64,000 bases of DNA from Diplonema papillatum (GCA_030068145.1 JAPJBO010000434.1:62001-126000), one strand, 5' to 3'. Shown: positions 22,108 to 33,718, counted from the stretch's first letter. Made by a program: numbers and translations. Notes: generated by a model not told the origin, from the sequence alone.

Positions 22108-22473
22108 CAGTGCTGGCTGCAAACGGCTGCAAACGCGGTTGCACCGATTCTGCAAACGGCAAACGTTTGCAGTGCAAACGTTGCAAACGTTTGCAAACGT
22201 CATTACCGTTTTACAGGGTTTATACGGCGGAAGAGTCTTGGCTAGGGGTCCCACAGCAACAAAGCCTTTTCCTTTACGGTTTGTCGACATCCCACTGTCA
22301 CTGCTGCCACTTACGACAGCATAAATGTCACTTGCCCACGTCTATATTGCTCGCATGTGTCTATCCATTGCCAGCCTTGCACTGCACCGTTGCCGTTTGC
22401 AAACGTTTGCAAACGGCATCTGCCAGATCTGCAAACGCAAACGCAAACGTTTGCACGTTTGCAGCCAGCACTG
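22108..22473. mobile_element. 366-bp inverted-repeat element packed with TGCAAACG motifs
   Basis: Perfect 18-bp terminal inverted repeats begin CAGTGCTGGCTGCAAACG. Inside each end lie clustered TGCAAACG/CGTTTGCA octamers in both orientations (left 22118-22200, right 22390-22462), several joined as the palindrome GCAAACGTTTGC. Subterminal motif clusters and CAG termini fit a non-autonomous hAT-type element with transposase-binding sites, but I see no clear 8-bp target duplication. No coding frame. Confidence 0.85.
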
Positions 22474-23039
22474 CCCTAAGGGAGGGGTTTGGCATCTTAT
22501 CATATGTTTTGTTGTTAGAGTTAAAGTTTGCTTGACACTTCGAAATCGTCGTCACCAGGGTGACTTTCGGCGATCGGGTTCGTTATTTCCCTTCAAAAGC
22601 AAGAACATTTCCGGGGGTTGCACCGATGAACGAAGCAACTAACGATCAGCCTACAGTTGATCTACTAGAATCAATAACAGGGCAAAATGGCACTTTTTCA
22701 GAGCGAAAGTTTGATTCGTTCATTCACGCGCAATCGTTGCTCCGGAAATGTGGTCGTCGGTACACGGGTCATCAGAAACCCAAAAACTGGAAACCGACCA
22801 CCCAGGTGGCCCCAAAACGCTCCAACAGTCCAAAAGAAAAAGGTGGTCGGATGCTCGAAAAATGGCCTCAGGATGCGAAAACGAGGAAGAGTCACCTCCA
22901 CAGTGCAGTTCCCTGCGGAAAATCCTGAACCCACTCAACCCACAGGGTACCCAAAAAACATCCAGAATCCCGAAGAAATGGCTCTAGATCGGTGCGGGTT
23001 GAAAGAACGGCCGGAAATACAATAAGGTTTTTTCTTCGC

Positions 23040-23235
23040 TTACACCACCGTGTGTTGTTTTCTCACTCAGGACTTTGGCCTGTTGTGTTTGTGTGATTTG
23101 TCGTGTAGGGGTAGACCCGCATGACCTCACGTTCGCTCAACACGTGGTTCGGTAGGTACAGCACTTGGGATCCCTTCTGTTCTTTGTCAGGCAGCATCGT
23201 CGAGCATTTCCTTTCAAGCTGGCGCTTATGTAAAA
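23040..23235 (+). repeat. SINE-like repeat B, compact full copy
   Basis: Runs from CACCACCGTGTGTTGTTTTC through GTAGGGGTAGACCCGC to GCGCTTATGT and a tail of six A's. Best reference copy: about 195 bp without the extra block seen at 1409-1815. Confidence 0.8.
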
Positions 23236-23523
23236 AACGTCCCACCAAACGGCCACTAGGGACGGAAAGAATGAAGAAAGCGCGGTTTGAGCAGGTGGGC
23301 GAGGGCAGTGTGTGTACGCGTACCCTCGTAGTCTTGCAGCTTGCTGAGGGAATGGAAGCAAGACGCATGGCTAGATGAGCACAACCACCTCGAATCGACA
23401 CCAGGAGAATTCGGGGTGGGGGCTGGTTTCCACGACTAGTAATATCACGGTAAAACGGTAGCACTCCTGAACTAACTAACCCGAACCAACAGGATCAAAG
23501 AATGACATGTTATTTACGAACAC

Positions 23524-23677
23524 GTGGAGTCCAGCCCCAGAAGCTGGAGTTGAAAAAGCGGGTGTCACACCTGCTTTTCGGGTGTGGGAATACACGCGTT
23601 TTGGTTGTAGCCCACCCGCTTTTCAGGTGTGACTCGGGACACCCACTTTAACTCCAGCTTCTGAACAACTTCACCGT
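23524..23677. mobile_element. Palindromic element K, copy 5
   Basis: Both outer arms (GGAGTCCAGCCCCAGAAGC and inverse near 23655) and inner CGGGTGTCACACC/GGTGTGACTCGGGACAC arms are present; a central CGCGTTTTGGTTGTAG is shared with copies 1, 2 and 7. Confidence 0.75.
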
Positions 23678-23699
23678 ACACTTCGCCAATTGAACCGGT

Positions 23700-24090
23700 C
23701 CACCCCCGGCTGATAGACTGTGAGAGACTAGAATTGTCGAGGTTAGACTGCAGAACATCTGTAGCGAGGGTCTGCATTAGCCATACTAGCCACTAGGTGA
23801 CAACGTCTCCGATCGTACCGTGTCGTGCTTCTGCCGCTTGCACCCGTTCGAATCTTCGTCTTCGCTGATAGACGGTTGAGTTTGGAATGCAGAATATCTG
23901 TAGCGATGACCTGCATTCGCCATACTAGAATTGCCTGTGATAGCCTACGATAGTTTGGGTTAGAATGCAACGAATCTGTGGCGATAATCTGCATCGGCAT
24001 CGCGGTTGTCTCTTAGCCTTCGATAGCCTGTGCTAGCCTGTGATAGACTGCTGACTGTCATAGACGGCAGCACAGTCCGATGCACTTCCA
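23700..24090. repeat. Diverged tandem repeat with GATAGACTG and ATCTGTAGCGA
   Basis: Three irregular units share 'GATAGACTG/ACGG ... TAGAATGCAGAA ... ATCTGTAGCGATGACCTGCATT' and end in CATACTAG. The CTGTAGCGA-CTGCATT part also appears inverted at 12957-12990 and 57655-57700. A relative with GATAGACT lies at 51490. Confidence 0.6.
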
Positions 24091-24708
24091 GGAGTAGAGG
24101 TAGACTGGCTCAGTGATTTGGGCCCCGCCGCGTTGCTGAGTGTGTTCCTCAATTATTCGCCTGGGTGGATAATGCCAAATCCGAACAATAAACGGAAGGA
24201 AAAACACGCGTTTTGATTGTAGCACGCCCGGTGTCTGGGGGGATGCCCTTTATAACTCGCACCTTGTGTGGGAGACCCCTCAAGTATCCCTCCCCCACCC
24301 CCGGACTTTCGCAGGACTTAAAAGAGCCGGCGAAACCACGCTCGACCATAAAAATGAAACAAGACAGCCCACGTCAGTAGTTCGATACGCCCCAGAGGGC
24401 GGAATGACAAGTCAAACGCTGCAGGGAGGCTTAGTGGGTGTAGTGCGTGAACGCGTGCGCCGAGGGTTTGTCCGTGTTTGCCCGCGCAAGAAAAAGACCG
24501 TCGGGTTTGTTTTGTGCGGTCGACGATAGACGTCGTTCTGATGATCTGGCGACTTGTCTCGCGCTTTTTAGCGTTTTCTTGTACGTGTGCCGGAAGACCA
24601 GGGCTATATCCCGTTTGCACTTAAATAGGGCCCGGAATTCTGGTCAACCGCAAAACCGTGCGCAGATTTCGTTCAATAAAACAACAAAAAACGGATCTGG
24701 CGCTTCCT

Positions 24709-25020
24709 TTGTTTGTGCGCACTTCCTTCAAACCTGTTTTGTTCATCTAACGGGAGTGAGGATAGTACGCTGCCATCGATCTGTTTTTGTTCTTGACAAA
24801 TTGCATTTGTTAGACACAAAAAAATGGAACATTTCCGAAGTTGGGGCTTGCACTGATAAACGAAGTAACGGACGATCAGCCTCAACTGAACAATGCTGCA
24901 AACTTGATGAGGAACAGTACTGTTGGTATTCGCGTGTATGGGGCATAACCCTCTCGCTAGGGATTCCTAGTAGTAGCACGTTTTCGTTGACTTCGTTTAG
25001 CATGTGCACCGTTGATCCAA
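24709..25020 (+). repeat. Repeat N copy 2 joined to the third module of repeat A
   Basis: 24709-24823 matches 8056-8172; 24828-25020 matches 11837-12050 (ACATTTCCGAAGTTGGGGC to CATGTGCACCGTTG). The join suggests both belong to one larger element. Confidence 0.75.
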
Positions 25021-25479
25021 GAATCTTCCTTTCCATACAATATACGACCTACCCCCTCCCCGTGTTTAAGCCCAACTTCGGCTGCAATTAGGTGCGGTTT
25101 ATTCGCGACGTTGACTACACCGCAGGCAAGCCCAGACATCCCAACCTATAGAGAAATGGCTAACGGTCTTCATCCCCCCGAACATATCTGCAACCTTGAA
25201 TTGTTGGTGACTAAAGTCCGTGCAACGGAGAAGCTCGATGGTGCCTGCGTATCGTGGATCGAACGGTCTCCACATTCTAGCGCTTATTGTGGTTTAGAGG
25301 TTCGATGTTTTAGGGTCTCCCGTTGACCATTGGGGCTGGGAGTCGGGATGCAGACATAATTACACAGTTTAACTACGGCTAGCCAAGTAACAACTGATGC
25401 GACCGACACCAAGAAGAAATTTGCTTTGAATTTAATATTGGGTCACTCTCTCGTGTAGCTGCGCGGCGGATCTTCTCCT

Positions 25480-25800
25480 CAGTGAGGCTCACGTGTTGCA
25501 CTTTGCAAATGCTTGCCCTACAGGGAAGCCACGGAGATCGAAGCGATCGCGGCAGGCCACGAACCACTCTACGCTCGATCACGAAATGGAATGCCTGACT
25601 TCTTCCCCATCGTCGACCCGGAAACAGCCAAAACGGCCCGGAAAGTCCGCACCGCGAAAGCGAGCGGGAATAGAACTTGACTCGGAAATGACCAGTTTGA
25701 CCTCATCCTCATCATCGTTGACCCTCCCGACGGACGACGTCACAAAGTAACACTAGCCCGTGAACAGTGCTCGCCTGCCTTGATGGCACTTGCACTTTAA
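25480..25800 (+). other. Two overlapping protein-like frames, unidentified
   Basis: One frame gives a Ser/Thr-rich peptide with a repeated LDxEMxxLTSS pattern ending at 25750; the neighbouring frame gives PDFFPIVDPETAKTARK, a stop, then FDLILIIVDPPDGRR. Both look more protein-like than surrounding DNA, so a decayed transposon protein is possible. No family assigned. Confidence 0.25.
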
Positions 25801-26544
25801 AGAACTCAGTGCTTGCCCTTCGTACCTGAGGGTCTCTGACAGCGATTCTGCCTTTGCGTCTGCACGGTGTCCCAAATCGTGTTTGACACGCCTGCTGGGC
25901 GGGATCTGACGTCCCTCGGATGTCCAACACTGCACCGCTGCACTGGTGTTCAAGCCCGTGCTCCCTGTCATGTACCCCCACTTCGAAAAACACCAACTTT
26001 CGGTGGGGCTTGAACACGGGGGGGGAGGTAGGTATTGACAAGAAAAAAGGATAAAGAGATGGTTGGATTCCTTCGGGTGTTCACCGCCGTTCCGAGTTGT
26101 TTGAGTTCTGATGTTGGATGTTGCTTGCAAATTGTGTTGCTAACTTGTATGCTCTTTAGCAGCGTAGTCAACTCTACATCGTGGTATTGATGACGTTTTG
26201 CAATTCGCTACGGCGTCCGAATCTACTCTGCACATCTGCGGTGGGTTGAATGGTGCATACGCAACCGGCGAGCCGTGAATACCAGCTGCTGCTAGTTGTA
26301 GCACATATCGTGGGCAGCACGACACCCTGGTATCTACGTGCTGGAACATGTTAACTACGGTCACTACGTAGTACTGCCGCTATTAGGTGAGACAAGAAGA
26401 ACTGGTTCTCTCTGCCTGTGAGGATAAAAGCCAACGAATGCAACACGAACCAGATGTCAACTCCACGTGACAGCGGACTGGCTTCTTGATGCTTTCTTCC
26501 GTGAAAGACTTTCACGAGGAGTCGTAGAGGTTGACGAGTCGACA

Positions 26545-26760
26545 GAAAAAGGCAGGCGCTTCGTTTTGTTTGTGCGTGCCGGTTGATCGTTCTCCCACTT
26601 GTTTTTCTAGAGTTAAAGTTCGCTTGAGAATCCGGCTTTTTACCGTTTCTCATTTTTCAGGTTTTCGGAATTTTGATCAACTACCAAAACACGCTTTGCC
26701 TCCGTCTTCTTAGCCTTTACAACACATTGGAGGACTGCCGTTCCATGGCATTGGGCACGA
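26545..26760 (+). repeat. Repeat D with repeat C inserted
   Basis: D runs from GGCAGGCGCTTCG and TGCGTGCCGGTTGATCG to TGATCAAC..CCAAAACACGC and CACATTGGAGGAC. A C segment (AGAGTTAAAGTTCGCTTGAG to CTTTTTACCG) interrupts it. Other D copies: 38905-38990, 39470-39585, 46910-47090 (inverted), 62165-62320, 62370-62470. Confidence 0.7.
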
Positions 26761-27694
26761 AAAAATCACCGAAAGGTCGTTTGTTGTTGCTTTTCCTAGT
26801 ATCTTACTAAAGGACACCCTGCAAGCCGACACCCCGGGAGACATGGCAGCCATTGCAAACTTTCGTCTAAGAATGGCCACGCGTCTGCAGGAAACTGAAA
26901 CACTTAGATCTGGAGGCTGCAGAAGGCCTGCCCGCCAGCGCCTCCGGCGCCTTCGCGCGCGCCGTGTAAATACCCCCCCCCCCCCCCCGCACCTATCTTT
27001 CCTGGAAACGCTGTGTTTTGCGTTTTTCCGACGATTTCTTTTTTATTTTATTAAAAAAAAATCGTCGCTCCCGGGCAACCTCGGTTTGCAGATTTAAACC
27101 TGCAAAACGTAAACTAATCCCCTGCCACACTCCGGACCTCTTGAGTTCGCGCTAACCACGATTGTGGGAGTCGGGAGAACCTAACAATAGCCTAAGGCAG
27201 GACCTACCCCTCCGCTTCGTGAGAAGAAGCGAAGAATAAAAACACCTTCTTTTTTCCATCTGTCTTGTCAAGAGAGCTGCGACTCAAATTGTTCCCGGTT
27301 TTGGACAGGGCTGGGACGAAGAAGCGTTCGTTCTGTCCGTTCTATCCAAAAGGTGGGCCGTTCGCAGTTCCGTTGAGCAGTACGACGCAGACCGTTGCAT
27401 CGTCGGTGGACCCTTTGTCCTTCGCAAGGAGTACGAGTGCCTCCGCAATCGCTTGATAGTCATCGCATAGTGCACGCGAAGACGACATGGAGCTCACAGA
27501 CCGCGGTGTGTCGCCATTCGGTGCGTGTCTGTGTTCGTGTGTGTGTTTAAGTTCAGGGCTTTAAAGTGAATAACGGCTGGTTCGAAGTAAAGGGGGGGGT
27601 CGAATAATACCGTACTTGGAAAAAAGACGTACCGGAACAATTATGTACCGGAAATAAGACGTACCGGAAAAAAGATGTACCCGCGGGCTCTGGG

Positions 27695-27850
27695 AAATAC
27701 TCGAGGGACTGCCTTGTGCTCATTTCGAAGGAGGCAAAAGGGGGAAAAAACAATACAACTACAAAGTGGGTCTTTTTTGTGCTCATTTCGAAGGAGGCTA
27801 AAGGGGAAAAAAACAATACAACTACAAAGTGGGTCTTTTTTGTTTTGTGT
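27695..27850 (+). repeat. Repeat F, tandem duplication
   Basis: The F module (TCATTTCGAAGGAGG to CAAAGTGGGTCTTTTTTG) occurs twice back to back with a period of about 67 bp, directly upstream of an A copy. Confidence 0.85.
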
Positions 27851-28010
27851 GAACGCTTAGGCGCCTCAGCCCGGCTTCCGCGGTGCCCTCGACCTCGCAT
27901 GCGACCTTCAACACCGTCGAGAGACGGCGGTTGTTGGCGGTGAATGAAAAAAGGGACGGGACATCAGTCCCGATCACCCAGCTCACCGCATCCGACCTAT
28001 CGAGGCATTT

Positions 28011-28169
28011 TTTGTTGAACGCTTACGCCCGCCACTAAACCCAGATTTACCTGTGATTCGTGTGGGCTACAGCACATTTACCTCCTTTGATCTATCGCAA
28101 CTGGCAGTCTCCTTAAGCATTTCCTACAAAGCAGGTGCTTATACAAAAAAAAAAAAAAAAAAAAAAAAA
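28011..28169 (+). repeat. SINE-like repeat A with 25-base A tail at PP2C 3' end
   Basis: Starts at GTTGAACGCTTACGCCCG, ends GCAGGTGCTTATAC followed by 25 A's (28145-28169). On the opposite strand that tail is the poly-Phe end of the PP2C reading frame, and the repeat supplies its stop codon. Confidence 0.85.
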
Positions 28170-29995
28170 GAAGCTGCGATATACCCGGAGGAGTCCGAAC
28201 TCGGTGGCACGTGGTCCCGTTCGGCGGCACAGGAGTCGATCTCCGCTTTGGTTTCGAGGGCGTACTGCGCGGCTTCGTCGTGCGTGACGTAGTCCCACAG
28301 GCCGTCGGTGGCGATGATGAGGAAGCAGTCGTCCTCCGCGATCGGGTATGCGGCGACGTTCGGAGACCGCGACAGGTACTTCCTCACGGGGCGGTCCCCG
28401 ATGCTCCGCGTCACAGTCACCAGCCCTTGGACCCGCTGCGCCCCCATTACGTTCAGCACGCAGCCGCCCCGAAGGGCAACCAGCTGCTGCTCCGATTCGA
28501 CATCGGCACGGTGGTCCACCGTCAGCAGCTTCGCTTCCCCGGACCTCTTCGCAACGACGACGCTCGAGTCGCCAATGTTCGCGATGTGCGCGACGTCCCC
28601 GTGGATGATCGCGACGGTCGCCGTCGTGCCGGAGTCGACGTGCAACGCGTCCGCCACCACCGAAAACCGGTCGTGCACGGCGGCGAACGCACCTTCGAAC
28701 GCTGCCGCCATGTCGTCCGGAAACCCCGAATGCTCGAACACAGCGGGCAGCAGCTGGTGGGCGCAATACTCCGCGCATTCGGACCCGCCGTGGCCATCAA
28801 GCACCGCGCAGGCATAATACAGCTCCGGTCGGCGCGACCCCGCGTCGTCGTAGAGCAGGCTAAGGTCCGGCACGACCACGAGCGAGTCTTCGTTGCAGCC
28901 GTAGACGCCCTCCTCCGACCACCAGACGCTCTCCAGGGTCCTTCCGCCAACCCGCGTCTGCAGCGCGGCGCCCGGCGCCTCGTCGGCGGGAGGGGATGCG
29001 TCCGCTTCGCGGGACTTCCACGCGGAGATGCAAGCGTCGACGTCGTGGGCGTCGAACCGGTGGGTCGGCGTTGAGGTGGTCGCCGCACGCTTGATCTGCG
29101 CTTCGTCGCGGGGGTCGATGTACCGGTCCGTCCGAAACGGGTGGTACAGCGACTTGTGCAGGGATTCGGTGAGGAAGAGGTGCGCCTCGTGGAGGGAAGT
29201 CACGAACCTGGTCGCGTCAACGTGCTTCCGCTTGATGTCGTAGGCACTCGACCGCTGGAGCCGGCGCGGGTTTTTGACGGCGAGCCACGCGTCGGATTCG
29301 ACTTCCTCCGACGACTCGACCAGTTTCTCGAGGAACCGCAGGTACCCGGCGGCGTCGCCGGTGCCGGCGCACTTCACCTCCTCGTTGTCGACGACCGACG
29401 CCGACTTGAACGCGGAGTGGAACGGCGGCAGTGGCACCTTGTCCGGGCAACGCGGGAAGACAAACGGGTTTCCGCCAGACATCGCACTTTGCAGCCAAGA
29501 GGCGAGGCCGTTGCGATCTGCCGCCACTGAGTAGGTTGACGGAGTGCCTGTGACGTAGGGGATGTACCAGTCGTGGAGGAGGATGTCGCGGTCCCGGGAA
29601 AAGCTGATGTTCGTCAGCTTGATGTTGAGGCCCTCGTCGGTGGCCATCCCGCAGAGGTCGCGGATGTACCGCGAGACTTCGAACACCTTCCGCACCAGCG
29701 GGGGCCCCTCCTCGAGGATGATCTTCTCCGGCTCCTCGGCGCCTAACGACTCGCACCACTCGGTGACGACGGTCACCCGGTCCCCACCCCCCCCGGCGAG
29801 CACCTCCACGACCTTCGCCGCATTGCGGTGGCGGATGGCGGGCAGCGTCCTCGCGACGTCTTCACCGGCCCGCCCAAGGCGCACGTCCTTCAGCACATAG
29901 CGATCGCCGCCCTTCCGGCACGCGTAGCACACCGCGACGTCGCTGGTCGACAGCACTCGGTCGACCTCGTACCCGAAGTGGGGCCCATTTTCCAT
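28139..29995 (-). CDS. Pseudokinase-PP2C fusion phosphatase (618 aa)
   Basis: Predicted metal-dependent Ser/Thr phosphatase. Residues 8-145 resemble a protein-kinase N-lobe and catalytic loop: YVLKDV holds a candidate ATP Lys at 36, and GLNIKLTNISF stands where HRDLKxxNILL is expected, so the catalytic Asp is Asn; DFG is replaced by HDW. I infer an inactive kinase-like domain. Residues 353-590 are PP2C: NED (368-370), DGHGG (400-404), SGTT (455-458), IGDS (474-477), TRSIGD (529-534) and ATDGLWD (562-568). The final Asp-Asn motif is missing; the frame ends in nine Phe from the A tail of a repeat. GTATAT at the last normal codons could be a splice donor. Start: ATG at 29995; 15 open codons lie upstream without ATG. 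Confidence 0.9.
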   Translation of the reverse strand: MENGPHFGYEVDRVLSTSDVAVCYACRKGGDRYVLKDVRLGRAGEDVARTLPAIRHRNAAKVVEVLAGGGGDRVTVVTEWCESLGAEEPEKIILEEGPPLVRKVFEVSRYIRDLCGMATDEGLNIKLTNISFSRDRDILLHDWYIPYVTGTPSTYSVAADRNGLASWLQSAMSGGNPFVFPRCPDKVPLPPFHSAFKSASVVDNEEVKCAGTGDAAGYLRFLEKLVESSEEVESDAWLAVKNPRRLQRSSAYDIKRKHVDATRFVTSLHEAHLFLTESLHKSLYHPFRTDRYIDPRDEAQIKRAATTSTPTHRFDAHDVDACISAWKSREADASPPADEAPGAALQTRVGGRTLESVWWSEEGVYGCNEDSLVVVPDLSLLYDDAGSRRPELYYACAVLDGHGGSECAEYCAHQLLPAVFEHSGFPDDMAAAFEGAFAAVHDRFSVVADALHVDSGTTATVAIIHGDVAHIANIGDSSVVVAKRSGEAKLLTVDHRADVESEQQLVALRGGCVLNVMGAQRVQGLVTVTRSIGDRPVRKYLSRSPNVAAYPIAEDDCFLIIATDGLWDYVTHDEAAQYALETKAEIDSCAAERDHVPPSSDSSGYIAASFFFFFFFFV

Positions 29996-30000
29996 GAACC

Positions 30001-30640
30001 CCGTCTGGAGCCTCCCTCCGGTCGAAGCCCAGGCTCGCAACCGGCACGTGGACCGTGGCGGCTTTTACCTCCCGCCCGTCCACGATTTGCTGGACCTGGC
30101 GCTAAGCCGGACGGTTTAGTAGTACCTCCCGGTGGTTGTGGTTCAACGCCGGCACGTGGCACCGTGCGCAGATATATGGGGTTCGAGGACGGCAACAGAC
30201 GGATCGGTGCTGGGTGGAGGGTGTGACAGACTACTTCTCCGCGAACGGGATCTACCGTGCCCACGCGTGCAGGCCCGTGCACGCCGGGGCACGGCACACC
30301 AAAAAAAGGCGGCGCGAGGAGGAGTTTGCAAGAACGTGCTTGGAATGGGTACGTGCTCGACACCGCACTGGTCCCGTCTGCGCCGTGTTTCGGTCCTTTA
30401 AGCCGCGGCGCGATGGGGGAGAAATGCTCGAGGAAGACTGCCCCCCTTCGTGCTTATTTCGACGGTGTGGTGCGTCGGGGGGAGAAAAGAAAAAAAAACA
30501 GCACGAACTAACAATGTGCGTGCCACGGTGGGGTCTTTTTTTCTTTTCTTGAGTTACGCTTACGCGGAGGGGACTTCGCAACTGGCAGCCTGTCCTCTCG
30601 AGTGTTACCCACAAAGCAAGCTTCGCCGGTAGAGAAACCC
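30001..30640 (+). repeat. Repeat modules E, F and diverged A
   Basis: E at 30325-30405, F at 30420-30545 and a worn A piece at 30553-30630 (TTCGCAACTGGCAGCCTG, CCCACAAAGCAAGC). Order E-F-A matches 61270-61745 only in part (there F comes first), so these modules recombine. No gene in the interval. Confidence 0.65.
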
Positions 30641-33410
30641 TGCACCTGAAGAAATCGACTGCCTTCGGGTGGGCTGTCTGACAAGAGAGTGTTGTCAAGA
30701 GAGAGGTGAATACACGGCAACAACCTTTGTACAAAAGTGAAAGTTTTCGCCGGAAGAGTATTAATCTTCCAAGATTATTCGATCTTTATTCGACAAGAAA
30801 AACGCTGTGTTGTCGCGGTGTCGCACCGAACTTGCGCTATGCCTGGAAATTTGCCCTCGCCGATGAGTTGGAATAACAGGCCGGCGGCGGCTTTTTTTAT
30901 CGTCCAGCGGGCGTGGAGTGTGACCGAGCCAGCGCGGAAAAGCGGGGGTGGTTTTCTTTTTCCCTCGTTCTTTTCTTTGTTTTTCCCCCCCAGACTAGAA
31001 GCGGTGTTCGCAAGGGGGGTCGGGGGGGTGGTGGGAGCGGTCTTTTGCACCCGGCACAGCGCCAGCCGGGGGGTGGCAGAGGGGTGCGGGCGGTGGAACC
31101 AGGGGAATCGGGGCTAGGCGTCGTTTCTATGCCCGTAGTGGGCAGGTGAGCTTCGTGACGTGCCTTCGCAAAACTGGGGACTGCAAGGGGTGGCGGGAGG
31201 GGAATGAAACGGGAAATGGGGCTCCTCTATGCGGGGAGAAAGCAGGTGTTTCGAAAAAGGGTCTGCGCCGCGGCAAACTCAAGGCTCACTGCGACGAGTA
31301 CAACGGTCACGCAAGGTATGACACTCTGCGTTTGGTTAGGAGAGGAGGGTGGTATGAACGTAGGCTTTCGGAGACCCCCTGAACGGAGTAGTATTGACGG
31401 GTTGATTGAGAGAGGGCTGGGGTAAGAACGGACGCTGGAAGCTCAGTAGAAAGGGCTTCGAGCGAACCGCCGCGATGCCACCTCGATTTAGTCTCTCAAT
31501 CGCCGCTTTCTCGTCCTCTTGCGAGGATGCCCTTACTTATACAACTCTCTTGCCGCTACGTGTGCGGATTGCTCTGCGCTGCAGACGATTAAAACCCGGA
31601 GTGTGGCGACGTGATAGTGCGGAGTGGGAGCACTGGGGACGGCTGGGACCTGCTGTTGCTCCACTCGCTGATTCTTCAGCTTTCGATCGGGGGCTCCTGG
31701 ATGTTTCGAGGGCGGACGCTCACCTCTCGGTGTGTATGGAGGACCGAACCCAGAGTGGTCCCTTTGCCTGGGGCAAGTGTTTCGAAAAGGGTCTGCACCG
31801 CAAACTCAAACGGCCCACTGCCTGCAATTCCGGCCTTTTGAGTTTTAGCGGGCGAGATAGTAGTAGGGGTACTGAGTCGTCTGGGGTTCTTCTCTTCTTT
31901 TTCTTCTTTTTCTACTGGTGATTCCGAGACGCGATGAGATCTTTTGTCGCTTGGGATAGTAGAGCAGAGTGGGTGTAGCGCTCTGTTTGCCGAGCCTAAC
32001 GCAGCAGGCACTGCTGGCGGGAAAAGAAAGAGACGGACGTTTGTATTTGCTTTTCGGTCTTCTTGATTCGGGAAGATGACTTGACTCCTCCACCTGACCC
32101 TGCACCGGCGTGGGTGAGAATCCCCCCTTGCTTCCACACCACTGGCCGAGCGTCAGCTGAAGCCTTTTCCCCCCCCTTCTTTTCTTTGCTATTTTTTTAG
32201 AATGTTTCTGTTTTTTTTTTTTTTTTTTTTTTTTCCTTTCTTTCTTTTGCAGACAAGGCTGTCAAAAAAAAAATTGAAGAAAAAGAACACCCCTCCCTTT
32301 CCTTGCTTAGGTGCAGCGGCTGATTCCCAGTAGAGGACACGCTCTTCCGTGGTTTCCAGCTCCTTCTTCTATATGCACTGCGCCTTCCCTCCCTCGCACC
32401 TCCCCGGGGTTCCGTTTGTGCCCCACTCAGCGAGTGCGTATTTGCTTGCCTCCGTAACAGCTCGCACCTCACGCACCGGACTTCTTTTTTTTTGCTGTGA
32501 AGAGAAAAGTATGTCTACTGTTTCTCGTTGAAAGAAGCCGGTTGCGCCGGGGAGCCAGGCTTCCGCGTTTTTTTAACCGGCGGCAGTGAGGGAATGACCA
32601 CGAAGCTCGGGAGATAGTCGGAAAGACGTTGTCGGATCCCTGCTTCTTGGACGCGCACGCGTCCGCCAGCCGAGGGAACAACGAGTCTGTGTCGCCTGAC
32701 GATGAAAAAGAAACGGAGGCACACACTCCGAGTTCCTTGAGAATTACTTTGAGGTTTGGAAAAAAGAAAAGGCCGGTAGGCTTTCGAGTCTCCAGTGGAG
32801 TGTTGACCGAGAGCGTCAAAAAGTTAGTCGACTTCGCTGTGCAGTGTCTGGTCGTTCTACTTCGTAAAAAAAAAAGTCAGGACTCGGGCGGTTAACTGTT
32901 CTACTGCTCTATGAGAGTCGGGGCCTCTCTCGTGGTACCAAGAAGACTCCGCAAAGGGGAAGTTGGACGAGGTTGGGAGGCGGAAAAAAGAATACGGGAG
33001 CAGAAACTCCGGTTTTTTTTTTTTTGAGTCCTTTTAGTGTGTGTTGTGTGTGTGTGTGTTGTGTGTGTGTGTGTGTGTGCGCGATATCGTGTGTGGACGA
33101 CAAGGGTTACTTTTTTACGGGGCGTCGTTCCTCGTCAGAGGACAGACTGCCAGAAGAAAGCTGGCTCACCCCCAGGGCCTACGGTGGGGGTTGGTCCTGT
33201 CGTGTTCTGCTTTTTAATGGCGGGGCTTGAGTGTTTGCTACCCTTTCTTTTGTCCTTTTGAAGCGGGCGTTTTTTTTCTTTCAAGTCCCTGAGTGTGATG
33301 AAAGGTGCATGCTAGGTCAGCGTGGTGGGAGCAAAGCTAAGACGATGAGCCACTGAACTCGCGCCTCCCTTTACCTGTGTATCAGAAACAGTGACGGCAG
33401 TGCTCGCACG
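30640..33410. other. No gene recognised in 2.8 kb
   Basis: Several open frames of 60-170 codons, none with a motif. 32213-32236 is a 24-base T run. 33033-33080 is a (GT)n microsatellite. 31247-31275 and 31780-31815 share GTGTTTCGAAAAGGGTCTGC and the following CGCAAACTCAA. No dispersed repeat of the main families was seen. Confidence 0.5.
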
Positions 33411-33415
33411 TGAGC

Positions 33416-33718
33416 TTTTGACTGACTGCTGCACTTAGATGCTGGCAGATGATTTGATCATTGACAGACAGCTGCACTCAGATGCTGGCAGATGATTTGA
33501 TCATTGACAGACTGCTGCACTCAGATGCTGGCAGATGATTTGATCTTTGACAGACTGCTGCACTCAGATGCTGGCAGATGATTTGATCCTTGACAGACTG
33601 ATGCACTCAGATCATCTCTCTCTCTCTGACCATTGACAGACAGCTGCACTCAGATGCTGGCAGATGATTTGATCATTGACAGACTGCTGCACTCAGATGC
33701 TGGCAGATGATTTGATCA
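33416..33718 (+). repeat. 43-bp tandem repeat
   Basis: About seven units with core CTGCACTCAGATGCTGGCAG followed by ATGATTTGATCATTGACAGA. One unit near 33610 is truncated and carries a (CT)n stretch. Several units are identical, pointing to recent amplification. Confidence 0.95.

Noticed and set aside
28211..29530. Plus-strand frames of 287 and 129 codons over the PP2C gene
   Set aside because: Antisense of a gene whose PP2C motifs are unmistakable.
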